This document shows positions 42,050 through 50,276 of a DNA stretch of 64,000 nt, in pieces. A model generated the notes under the pieces. It ran no database searches and had not been told where the DNA came from. It saw only the letters and a program-made list of their open reading frames with translations. The stretch is from positions 1-64,000 of the forward strand of contig CAJTDN010000005.1 in the NCBI GenBank assembly GCA_910574865.1. The letters are read 5' to 3'. The position numbers and the translations under genes were made by a program. Position 1 is the stretch's first letter, and each line of letters opens with the position of its first letter. The DNA comes from Lachnospiraceae bacterium (GTDB lineage: Bacteria; Bacillota; Clostridia; Lachnospirales; Lachnospiraceae).

Positions 42050-42735
42050 GTATATCACTTATCCCGCAATTTTTCAATTTCAATCATCTTTTCTTTTGCC
42101 CTCTTTTCATCGAGCACGGAAATATTATATTGAGGCAGATTTTTTCATGCGGAGCCAGCACCTTTCGCAGATTGTTAGCGATGGCATGTTCGCGCCCCTT
42201 GTGGTTTCCCGTGTTGGGCAGGCAGAATCCACATGCCTCTTCTTCCCCGTTGTGGGATATCCAGCGCCCCCGGTCGGAAGGTAGGTGGTGTCGAACGACA
42301 CGTAGCACGCCTTCCCCTTCCTCCAACTGCGGCGCGGCCTCCGTCCGGTAATGCGATGACACCGTTTCTATCGCGGCCGCGGGCCGTGAATCGCAACATC
42401 TTTTCTCATCCTTGTTCTAGTCCCGCGCGCTCCAGTGCTTCCCCGGCGGCACGGATGGCCTTTAAGTTGTGTAGAATCGGATCCGTCTAATGGTCATTAT
42501 ACACATAGGCAGTCTTGGTTCCGTAAGAGGCAAGACGGGAATGCCATATGAGGCATGCGGGTACATATCCTTCGGAAAGTTTGTGCAAATCCTCCGGAGG
42601 ATTCTTGTGTCATAGGAAACGAAGCTCCCTATGACACAAAAAAACCACCAAATGGACTTATCTTGTCCATATGGCGGTTTCCCGACCTTTCTACATGTCT
42701 TCCCATTCATTTTGAGCGTTTCCTTTTACAGAACC
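42050..42735. other. Unassigned intergenic region
   Basis: This 690-bp stretch has no gene that I can support. A minus-strand frame at 42,084-42,362 (with GFCLPNTGNHKGREHAIANN) has no clear family or ribosome site and may be a decayed gene. Its right part holds the hairpin module described separately and the terminator of the DUF1934 gene. Confidence 0.5.
42587..42679 (-). terminator. Terminator of DUF1934 gene plus repeated hairpin module
   Basis: On the minus strand AACCGCCATATGGAC pairs with GTCCATTTGGTGGTT (42,643-42,679), followed by a T-run. Directly after is GTGTCATAGG...CCTATGACAC (42,607-42,637) with a CTTCGTT loop, then AATCCTCCGGAGGATT. The same order of parts, with different outer stem bases, follows the ridA terminator near 31,610-31,700. 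Confidence 0.75.
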
Positions 42736-43194
42736 CTAAAGCGCAAACTCCTCGCTGTCCCTTGGAATAATATTGACTTTCACCGTGCAGTCGGCCAGGG
42801 GTTCATAATTGACGTCCATCTCATAGTCAACCCTCACGTCTATATTTCTATCCGTGACCTTCACATCCATGTCCCTGGTGTTTAACCCTACCAGTATCTG
42901 CCCGAACGGGGTCTGGTAATAGGTCACGTTTTTCTTCTTCCGTTCAAACACCATGTGCGCGTTGGTAATGCCTGTCTTGATGATTTCCACGCAGTCATTC
43001 CCGCTGATTTTAATCTTGTTCTTGGTCACGCCGGGAGTCCCCTCCACAAACTCGTCAAATAGCACATAATGTTTCCCATTCTTCAAAAAATAACTGGCCG
43101 GGGTCACGACTTCCAAGGGTGCGTTTTCCTCGGATTCATCCCCCGATATCTCTGACTGCAAACCGGAAATGCTTACAAGTACGTCCTTCGTCAT
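42736..43194 (-). CDS. DUF1934 beta-barrel protein
   Basis: A 152-residue protein with a beta-barrel pattern: VLVSISGLQ, KNGKHYVLFDEFVEG, KIKISGNDCVEIIKTG, and NVTYYQTPFGQILVGLNTRDMDVK. It matches DUF1934 (YwiB-like, lipocalin-type fold) found beside murI in many Firmicutes. Function is unknown. ATG 43,194 follows AAGGGAG; it is 11 bp downstream of murI in the same direction. Confidence 0.85.
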   Translation of the reverse strand: MTKDVLVSISGLQSEISGDESEENAPLEVVTPASYFLKNGKHYVLFDEFVEGTPGVTKNKIKISGNDCVEIIKTGITNAHMVFERKKKNVTYYQTPFGQILVGLNTRDMDVKVTDRNIDVRVDYEMDVNYEPLADCTVKVNIIPRDSEEFAL

Positions 43195-43205
43195 AATGTT
43201 CTCCC

Positions 43206-44030
43206 TTAATACTCCTCTATATTCACCACGTTCGTCTCGGGTACGTCAAACGGCATCACCGTGTTGGCGAAGCAGCGAAATTTCTCTGCCGCGTCACTGA
43301 CATAAAATTCGTAATGACTGTGCATCCCGCTTCGGTCATTGGCCAGTTCCCGCTTTTCCAACAAAATTTTCAAATCCATCGCCGTCTCATAGGCCGGATT
43401 GACAATCGTGATTCCGTCGCCCATGTACTCCCGAATCTTGGAACGAATCAGCGGGTAATGCGTGCACCCCAGTATCATCGCGTCAATGTCGCCATCCCTC
43501 ATCGACTTCAGGTAATGCTCGATAATTTCTTTCGTCACGACATGCTCCTTGAAGCCCTCCTCCACCAACGGGACGAACAAAGGACACGCCTTTTCCGTCA
43601 CCTCGATTTGCGGGTTCATGCCCTGGATGACCCGCGTATAAACCCCGCTTCGCACCGTGGCATCGGTTCCCACCACGCCCACCTTCTTCCGGCGCGTCGC
43701 CTCGACGGCCGCCCGCGCGCCGGGAATCACCACGCCCATGATGGGCACGTCGAACTCATGCCGCACCGCGTCCAGTGCCAGCGCACTCGCCGTGTTGCAG
43801 GCGATGACAATCGCTTTCACTTGTTTCGTCCGCAAAAAACGGATAATCTGCTCCGAAAAACGGATGATGGTATTCTTCGACTTGCTACCGTACGGGACAC
43901 GCGCCGTATCCCCAAAATAGACGATATTTTCGTCGGGGAGTTGGCGAACGATTTCCCGCACGACCGTAAGCCCGCCGACGCCGGAGTCAAACACCCCGAT
44001 TGGCGCCGTCTTCAAAGACGCTTTGTTCAC
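43206..44030 (-). CDS. murI: Glutamate racemase
   Basis: Interconverts L- and D-glutamate for peptidoglycan. The 274-residue protein has the motifs IGVFDSGVGGLTVVREI, the two catalytic cysteines in AIVIACNTASALALDAV and MILGCTHYPLIRSKI, and PYGSKSKNTIIRF. GTG 44,030, behind AAGGAGACAACC, is the start; the frame upstream to 44,126 is not needed. It is followed by the DUF1934 gene. Confidence 0.95.
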   Translation of the reverse strand: MNKASLKTAPIGVFDSGVGGLTVVREIVRQLPDENIVYFGDTARVPYGSKSKNTIIRFSEQIIRFLRTKQVKAIVIACNTASALALDAVRHEFDVPIMGVVIPGARAAVEATRRKKVGVVGTDATVRSGVYTRVIQGMNPQIEVTEKACPLFVPLVEEGFKEHVVTKEIIEHYLKSMRDGDIDAMILGCTHYPLIRSKIREYMGDGITIVNPAYETAMDLKILLEKRELANDRSGMHSHYEFYVSDAAEKFRCFANTVMPFDVPETNVVNIEEY

Positions 44031-44173
44031 GGTTGTCTCCTTCTTCTTCCTTTTGAGCCTGGGCTTTCCCCCTGATGGCACCTCCGGTTTGCTGCGCGCT
44101 TCGCGCTCCCGCAATCCGAAAAACATTCGAATTCCGCCCTATCGGGCTTCTTTCTCATGTTTGTGCGGCTCCC

Positions 44174-44214
44174 AAGGTCATGTATTGACATGCAAGCATG
44201 TCATACTTGACCTT
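44174..44214. terminator. Long hairpin downstream of pfkA
   Basis: AAGGTCATGTATTGACATGC and GCATGTCATACTTGACCTT pair almost fully around an AA loop. It is 15 bp past the pfkA stop. On the plus side a TTTT follows; on the minus side, the pfkA direction, no T-run is seen. Confidence 0.55.
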
Positions 44215-44229
44215 TTGAGCCTGGTGTCA

Positions 44230-45240
44230 TCATATGGCCAGCATTTTGGATATGTCATACTGGAAATTGGAAATATGTTTCTTCATGGACAACGCCTCAT
44301 TGATGTCATAATCCACGAACTCCCCGTTCGAATATCCCACGACACGGTTATATTTTCCACCCGCCAGAAGTTCCACGGCCATCGCGCCCATCGTGGACGC
44401 ATACACGCGGTCCTTGCAGGTCGGGCTGCCGCCCCGCTGCATGTGGCCGATAATCGTGGCCCGCGTCTCGATGCCGGTGGCCTCCTCCAGCCGCTTCGCC
44501 ATGTTCATCGTATCACCGATGCCTTCGGCGTTGATAATGATATAATTCTTCTTGCCGCGCCGCTTGCACTCCATGATGTCCTCGACCAGCGCAGCCTCGT
44601 CGTAATCGTGCTCCTCCGGCATCAGGATGCGCTCCGCGCCGTTGGCAATGCCGCACCACAAGGCAAGGTAACCCGCGTCACGGCCCATGACCTCGATGAT
44701 GCTGCACCGCTCATGGGAAGTGGACGTGTCACGCACCTTGTCAATCGCCTCCATCGCCGTGTTGACGGCAGTGTCAAAGCCAATCGTGTAATCGGTGCAG
44801 GCGATGTCCAGGTCAATCGTCCCCGGAAGGCCGATGACCTTCACGCCCAGGTTGGCCAGCTTCTGCGCGCCCGCGAAGGAACCGTCGCCGCCGATGACGA
44901 CCAACGCGTCAATACCATACTTCTTGCAAATGGCCGCCGCCTTCTGCTGGCCTTCCTCCGTGCGCATGCTCTGGCAACGGGCGGTCTGCAAAATCGTGCC
45001 GCCACGCTGGATCGTGTCGGACACGTCGCGAGCGGACAAGTCAATAATTTCCTCTTTCAAAAGGCCGTGATAGCCCTTGCGGATGCCACGCACCTTAAAT
45101 CCCTTGGAAAGGCCGGTACGAACCACCGCGCGAATGGCCGCGTTCATGCCCGGCGCGTCACCCCCACTTGTCAGCACCCCGATCGTGCGAATTTGGTCCT
45201 CCATCTCTTCCATCAGTTCTTTTCTCTTTGCCTCTGTCAT
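44230..45240 (-). CDS. pfkA: ATP-dependent 6-phosphofructokinase
   Basis: Phosphorylates fructose 6-phosphate in glycolysis. The 336-residue protein has VLTSGGDAPGMNAAIRAVV, the nucleotide site IGGDGSFAGAQKLA (GGDGS, the ATP-type form), LPGTIDLDIACTDYTIGFDTAVN with the catalytic aspartates and GYLALWCGIANGAE. The second ATG (45,240), behind GATGAGG, is a more natural start than 45,249. It is downstream of dnaE on the same strand, an order seen in many Clostridia. Confidence 0.96.
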   Translation of the reverse strand: MTEAKRKELMEEMEDQIRTIGVLTSGGDAPGMNAAIRAVVRTGLSKGFKVRGIRKGYHGLLKEEIIDLSARDVSDTIQRGGTILQTARCQSMRTEEGQQKAAAICKKYGIDALVVIGGDGSFAGAQKLANLGVKVIGLPGTIDLDIACTDYTIGFDTAVNTAMEAIDKVRDTSTSHERCSIIEVMGRDAGYLALWCGIANGAERILMPEEHDYDEAALVEDIMECKRRGKKNYIIINAEGIGDTMNMAKRLEEATGIETRATIIGHMQRGGSPTCKDRVYASTMGAMAVELLAGGKYNRVVGYSNGEFVDYDINEALSMKKHISNFQYDISKMLAI

Positions 45241-45400
45241 TTTCCTCATCCACCTTTCAACTTCGCTGGTTCCTTTTCACGGCCTACGGCCGCTCAAAAT
45301 AACTCGCCACTGGCTGCCTGCTGCGTTGGTTCCTTGTCAAACCGCCATGAAAAGATTGCCTATTATTTAACACACTTTTTTCCGCTCTATTTTATACTAT

Positions 45401-48400
45401 TTAAAAGTGGTTTTCAATAGTCTTTTCTACAACTTTTACCCTTTTTTCACCATAATGATTCATCAATCTGCTCAATACCTGCTGATTAATCCTGATATTG
45501 CGGTTTTTCGGGAGCCTCTTGACCGCCCGCTCGGCCTGGCAGAAAATCACGACCTCGTCGTCCCCCTCGGAATCCGCCAGGTACCCATTGACAATCTGCT
45601 CGTTTTCCTTATAGTTATCCTTGTCTGGAAATTGTATCCACAATTCCCGCCGAATTCTTTCAAATGGAATGACTTGCTCGCAAATTAATTTGCTGGCCTT
45701 CTCGTCCTCCTCGGACACCCGCCCCTTGACGTATATTTTCCGGTCAAGTTCCAGAAGTTCCTTATATTTTTCGTAATCCCTGGGAAAGACGACGACCTCC
45801 ACGGTTCCCAGCAAGTCCTCTATCGTGAGGAAGGCCATCATCTGGTTCGTCTTCGTCACCTTCACGGTACGGTCGCTGATCATCCCGCCGATAATCTCCT
45901 TCGCGCCGTCATGCACCTTCGACCGCCCGTTTTCCTCGTCCGGCTGGAAATCCGCCGTCGTGGCGGAAATCATTTTCCTCCAATGCTCCTCATACGCCTG
46001 CAACGGATGACCGCTGACGTAAATGCCAAGCACCTCCTTCTCGAACGCCAGCATGTTCTCCCGCGTATACTCCCCGACATTTGGCAACTTGATTTGAAAA
46101 TCCGCCTTTTGCTCCTCGTCAACAAAGTCAAACAGCGTCATCTGGCCGCTCATTGCATATTTTTTTTCCTGGTTCACCTGCTCCATGACCTGGATATAAA
46201 TGGTCATGAACTGCTTCCTGGTACCGCCCAGGCAATCCAGCGCCCCCGCCTTGATAAGGTTTTCAATCACGCGCTTGTTCAGGGTTTCCTTGACGGACAT
46301 CCGGTGAATAAAATCCTCCAGATTCTTAAATTCCCCGAACTCCTCCCGCTCTGCCACGATGGCGTGAATGATTGGCTTGCCGATGCTCTTGATGGCCGCC
46401 AGCCCGTATCGTATTTTACCATCGTCCACCGAAAAGTCCGCATAACCGCGATTCATGTCCGGCGGCAGGATTTCGATATCCATCTGGCGGCAGGCGTAAA
46501 TATACTCCGACACCTTGGACGGGTTTTCAATGACGGACGTCATCAAGGCCGCCATAAATTCCACCGGGTAATAATATTTCAAATACGCCGTCTGGTAGGC
46601 GACCACGGCATAAGCCGCCGCATGAGACTTGTTGAACGCGTACTTGGCGAAATCAATCATTTCATCATATATCTTATTCGCGACTTGCTCGCTGATGCCG
46701 TTTTTAATGCAGCCTGGAACATGGGTCGCCTCGTCGCCGTGGACGAACGTCTGCCGTTCCTTCTGCATGACGTCGCCCTTCTTTTTAGACATGGCGCGAC
46801 GCAAAAGGTCGCTTCGCCCCAGAGAATATCCGGCCAAGTCACGCACGATTTGCATGACCTGCTCCTGATAGACGATGCAGCCATACGTCGGAGCCAGAAT
46901 CGGCTCCAGCTGCGGACAGTCATAGGTAATGGACTTCGCGTCATTTTTCCCTCGGATGTATTGCGGAATGAAGTCCATCGGCCCCGGACGGTACAACGAG
47001 ATTCCGGCGATGATGTCCTCCAGGCTATGGGGCTTTAGTTCCTTCATGAAGCCCTTCATCCCCGCACTCTCCAACTGGAAAATGCCGTCCGTCTTACCTG
47101 TTCCGACATAATCCAGCACCGCCTTGTCGTCATAGTCAATCCGCTCCATGTCAAGCGTTGGATTTTTCAAACGTGCAAGCCGCACCGCGTTCTGAATTAC
47201 GGTCAGCGTCCGCAGCCCTAAAAAGTCCATTTTCAAAAGCCCGAGTTCTTCCAGCGTCGTCATCGTGAACTGGGTCACGATCGTCCCGTCCGACGCGCGG
47301 GACAACGGTACGTACTCGTCCACTTCCTTCTGGCTGATGACCACCCCGGCGGCATGCATGGAAGAATGTCTCGGAAGCCCCTCCAGGCGCTTCGACATGT
47401 CAATCAGGTACTTCACCTGCTCGTCCGACTCATAACTTTTCCGCAGTTCGGGATTCATTTTCAATGCCTTGTCCAACGTGATGTTCAACTCCTGCGGCAC
47501 CATCTTGGCAATGGAATCGACAAACGCGTATGGCAGGTCCATCACCCGGCCCACGTCACGAATCACGCCCCGCGCCGCCAGCGTACCGAACGTGACAATC
47601 TGTACCACCCGGTCCTTACCGTATTTTTCCGTCACGTAATCAATGACCTCAGGCCTGCGCTCAAAACAAAAGTCCACGTCGATATCAGGCATGGTCACGC
47701 GCTCCGGATTCAGGAACCGTTCAAACAGAAGTTGGTAGCGAATCGGGTCGATGTTGGTAATCTCCAGGCAATACGACACGATGCTGCCGGCCGCCGAGCC
47801 ACGCCCCGGCCCCACGGCGATGCCATGGTCCTTGGCATATTTGATAAAGTCCCACACGATGAGAAAATAATCCACGTACCCCATGCTCTGAATCGTGTCC
47901 AGCTCGTATTTCAACCGCACCCGCAATTCCTCGGACGGATTTTCATAATGCCGCTCCAGTCCTTCATAACACAGCTTGTTCAAATATTCCCACGAGGTCA
48001 AGCCGTTTGGCACGTCGAACTTAGGCAGCTTGGTCACGCCGAATTCAATCTCCACATGACAACGGTCGGCAATTTTCTGCGTATTTTCCAGTGCCTGCAA
48101 CGCATAGGGAAACAACTCCGCCATCTGCTCCGGTGACTTCACGTAATACTGCCCGCCTTCGTAGCGCATCCGATTCTCGTCGCTTAACTTCTTTCCGGTC
48201 TGGATGCACAAGAGAATGTCGTGCGGCTTTTCATCCTCAGCATAAGTATAATGCACGTCGTTTGTTGCCACCAGGTCAATTCCCAGTTCCTGCGACATTT
48301 GCACCAGGCGTTGGTTCACCATGGCCTGTTCCGCAATCCCATGGTCCTGCAGTTCCAGAAAATAATTTCCCTTGCCAAAAATATCCTGATACTCTAACGC

Positions 48401-48874
48401 CTTTTCCTTAGCCTCCGCATACATCCCCTTGACCAGGTACCTCGGCACCTCTCCCGCCAGGCAGGCGCTCAGGGCGATGATTCCCTCATGGTACCGGCGC
48501 AAAATCTCTTTGTCCACGCGCGGTTTGTAATAGTAGCCTTCCGTGAATCCCCGGGAGACGATTTTCATCAGGTTTGCATAGCCCGTATTGTTCTCCGCCA
48601 ACAAAACCAGATGGTAATACCGGTCGTCCCCGCCGGTCACCTCGCGGTCAAAGCGCGACCCCGGCGCCACGTACACCTCACAGCCAAGGATGGGGTTGAT
48701 TCCTTCCTTTTTCGCCGCGCGGTAAAAATCAATCACGCCGTACATCACGCCATGGTCGGTGATTGCCGCGCTGTCCATCCCCAGTTCCTTGACGCGCGCC
48801 ACATATTCCTGTATTTTATTCGAGCCGTCCAACAAACTGTACTCCGTATGGACGTGCAAATGTGCGAAACCCAT
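45401..48874 (-). CDS. dnaE: DNA polymerase III subunit alpha
   Basis: The main replicative or repair polymerase, 1,157 residues. The PHP domain begins FAHLHVHTEYSLLDGSNKI; the polymerase palm has GPGRGSAAGSIVSYCLEI and PDIDVDFCFERR with the catalytic aspartates, and later QEQVMQIVRDLAGYSLGRSDLLRRAMSKKK. The helix-hairpin-helix and OB-fold parts (MMAFLTIEDLLGTVEVVVFPRD) close the protein. It is the DnaE rather than PolC type, as PHP is not split by an exonuclease. ATG 48,874 has a G-rich site. Confidence 0.97.
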   Translation of the reverse strand: MGFAHLHVHTEYSLLDGSNKIQEYVARVKELGMDSAAITDHGVMYGVIDFYRAAKKEGINPILGCEVYVAPGSRFDREVTGGDDRYYHLVLLAENNTGYANLMKIVSRGFTEGYYYKPRVDKEILRRYHEGIIALSACLAGEVPRYLVKGMYAEAKEKALEYQDIFGKGNYFLELQDHGIAEQAMVNQRLVQMSQELGIDLVATNDVHYTYAEDEKPHDILLCIQTGKKLSDENRMRYEGGQYYVKSPEQMAELFPYALQALENTQKIADRCHVEIEFGVTKLPKFDVPNGLTSWEYLNKLCYEGLERHYENPSEELRVRLKYELDTIQSMGYVDYFLIVWDFIKYAKDHGIAVGPGRGSAAGSIVSYCLEITNIDPIRYQLLFERFLNPERVTMPDIDVDFCFERRPEVIDYVTEKYGKDRVVQIVTFGTLAARGVIRDVGRVMDLPYAFVDSIAKMVPQELNITLDKALKMNPELRKSYESDEQVKYLIDMSKRLEGLPRHSSMHAAGVVISQKEVDEYVPLSRASDGTIVTQFTMTTLEELGLLKMDFLGLRTLTVIQNAVRLARLKNPTLDMERIDYDDKAVLDYVGTGKTDGIFQLESAGMKGFMKELKPHSLEDIIAGISLYRPGPMDFIPQYIRGKNDAKSITYDCPQLEPILAPTYGCIVYQEQVMQIVRDLAGYSLGRSDLLRRAMSKKKGDVMQKERQTFVHGDEATHVPGCIKNGISEQVANKIYDEMIDFAKYAFNKSHAAAYAVVAYQTAYLKYYYPVEFMAALMTSVIENPSKVSEYIYACRQMDIEILPPDMNRGYADFSVDDGKIRYGLAAIKSIGKPIIHAIVAEREEFGEFKNLEDFIHRMSVKETLNKRVIENLIKAGALDCLGGTRKQFMTIYIQVMEQVNQEKKYAMSGQMTLFDFVDEEQKADFQIKLPNVGEYTRENMLAFEKEVLGIYVSGHPLQAYEEHWRKMISATTADFQPDEENGRSKVHDGAKEIIGGMISDRTVKVTKTNQMMAFLTIEDLLGTVEVVVFPRDYEKYKELLELDRKIYVKGRVSEEDEKASKLICEQVIPFERIRRELWIQFPDKDNYKENEQIVNGYLADSEGDDEVVIFCQAERAVKRLPKNRNIRINQQVLSRLMNHYGEKRVKVVEKTIENHF

Positions 48875-49023
48875 GTGCCCCCCCGTCTTCTATCAATCCC
48901 TATATTGAATCAAGATTCACGACCACTTCACCACACGTCTGCATTCGTCGTGCCCTGCGGCACTCCAGTCCCGCTCCTCACAAAGCCAAGACTGCTTATA
49001 AGGGTGAGGCGGCTGATTCCAGT

Positions 49024-49089
49024 CGGATAAAACTTGACAAGCGGCTTCCCGCACGCAAGCTTGCGAGCTAACTTGCCAAGTTTTATCCG
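49024..49089 (-). terminator. Long-stem hairpin between small HPr-like gene and dnaE
   Basis: CGGATAAAACTTGaCAAG (49,024-49,041) pairs with CTTGcCAAGTTTTATCCG (49,072-49,089), with GCAAGCTTGC in the loop. It lies 15 bp past the stop of the small gene at 49,104 and upstream of dnaE. It probably separates the two units; the remainder of 48,875-49,023 has no gene. Confidence 0.65.
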
Positions 49090-49103
49090 GCCGCGAATAG
49101 CAA

Positions 49104-49334
49104 CTATAATAGCAGATACTTTTTCAGTGCCCTCTCGTCCGCCTCCTCGTCGGTGACAATCTCCATTTCCGTGGTTTCCCCTCCGGAAAAAAGCCTCGCC
49201 ACCGAGACGTACTGGCAGAGCTTGGAGCGCAGGTTCAACCGATCCCCGTCAACCGTCACTAGTTCCACCTTCCCCTTGCATCGGTCGACCTCGGAGAAAA
49301 ACGCCTCCACGTCCGTAATGCCATGCACCTTCAT
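49104..49334 (-). CDS. Small HPr-like protein of unknown function
   Basis: A 76-residue protein: MKVHGITDVEAFFSEVDRCKGKVELVTVDGDRLNLRSKLCQYVSVARLF, then EMEIVTDEEADERALKKYLL. The length and the LNLRSKLCQYVSVA segment resemble the Ser46 helix region of HPr, but no phosphoacceptor histidine is present. Relatives sit near dnaE in Lachnospiraceae, sometimes wrongly named polya polymerase. ATG 49,334 follows AAGGAGG. Role unknown; compare the HPr-like gene at 27,237. Confidence 0.65.
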   Translation of the reverse strand: MKVHGITDVEAFFSEVDRCKGKVELVTVDGDRLNLRSKLCQYVSVARLFSGGETTEMEIVTDEEADERALKKYLLL

Positions 49335-49431
49335 GCATCAAGCCTCCTTATCCAATGTACCTTTGCCCTTGCTTTTTGCCCCCTGACCGGCCACCGCGCC
49401 GGCACGGGCATGAACCACGCCTTTCAAATCC

Positions 49432-50256
49432 TCAATTCTTCAGGCGGATTTCATCCTCGCCAATCTCAATCTCCCCCTGCTTGAGCATTTTCCCGACCGC
49501 GCGCTTGAACGCCGCCTTGCTCATGTCAAGCTCCGACTTGATGAATTCCGAATCCGCCTTGTCAGTAAAGGGCAGTTTCCCCCCCTGTCCTTTCATGGCC
49601 CCGCGAATTTTCTCCGCGTCCTTGTCCATCTGCTCCGGTATCCTCTCGCGGACGCTAAGCTCCAGCTTCCCGTCCTCCTTGACCTCTGCCACCCGGGCTT
49701 CGATGGTGGTGCCGACTTCCAGGTTCCCGAAGCACTCCTTCCTCGGAATCCGCGCTGAATACTGCTCGTCCACCGCCACGTACACGCCCCAGCCCTCGCT
49801 CGTATCGTAAATGAATCCGGTCACCCTATCCCCTTTCTGATACGGGGAATTTGTCTTCAACATCTTATAAACCTGCGTCGTCGCACAAAGGCGCTCGCTC
49901 TTGTCGACATACAAGGATACCAGGCACTTGTCCCCCTTTTTGACCTTTACCGTCTGCTGCTTGAACGGCAGGAACAAGTCCTTCTCCAATCCCCATTCCA
50001 AAAACGCCCCGTATTTGTTCGTGTCGGCCACGGTCAGCACTGCCATCTCGCCCAGCATGAGCTTCGGCTCCCGCGTCGTGGCTATCAGGCGGTCGGAAGA
50101 ATCCTTGTACAAAAACACCTCAACCGAATCACCGATTTCCGTCCCCTCCGGCACCTGCTTTCCCGGCAACAACACGCGCTCCTCGTCATTTCCCAGGTAC
50201 ACTCCAAAATCCACCTTTTTCACTACCGTCAATACTTGTTTTTTTCCTAGTCTCAC
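49432..50256 (-). CDS. CvfB/YitL-like S1 RNA-binding protein
   Basis: A 274-residue protein with tandem S1-like domains (KVDFGVYLGNDEERVLLP, DTNKYGAFLEWGLEKDLFLPF, GDRVTGFIYDTSEGWGVYVAVDEQYSARIP) and a C-terminal winged-helix region (SEFIKSELDMSKAAFKRAVGKML), as in CvfB/YitL. It may bind RNA and affect gene expression. GTG 50,256 is favoured because GAAAGGACA precedes it and family members start MRLG; the frame also opens at GTG 50,280, which overlaps the upstream gene by 4 nt. Confidence 0.85.
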   Translation of the reverse strand: MRLGKKQVLTVVKKVDFGVYLGNDEERVLLPGKQVPEGTEIGDSVEVFLYKDSSDRLIATTREPKLMLGEMAVLTVADTNKYGAFLEWGLEKDLFLPFKQQTVKVKKGDKCLVSLYVDKSERLCATTQVYKMLKTNSPYQKGDRVTGFIYDTSEGWGVYVAVDEQYSARIPRKECFGNLEVGTTIEARVAEVKEDGKLELSVRERIPEQMDKDAEKIRGAMKGQGGKLPFTDKADSEFIKSELDMSKAAFKRAVGKMLKQGEIEIGEDEIRLKN

Positions 50257-50276
50257 GTTTTTTGTCCTTTCTTCTT

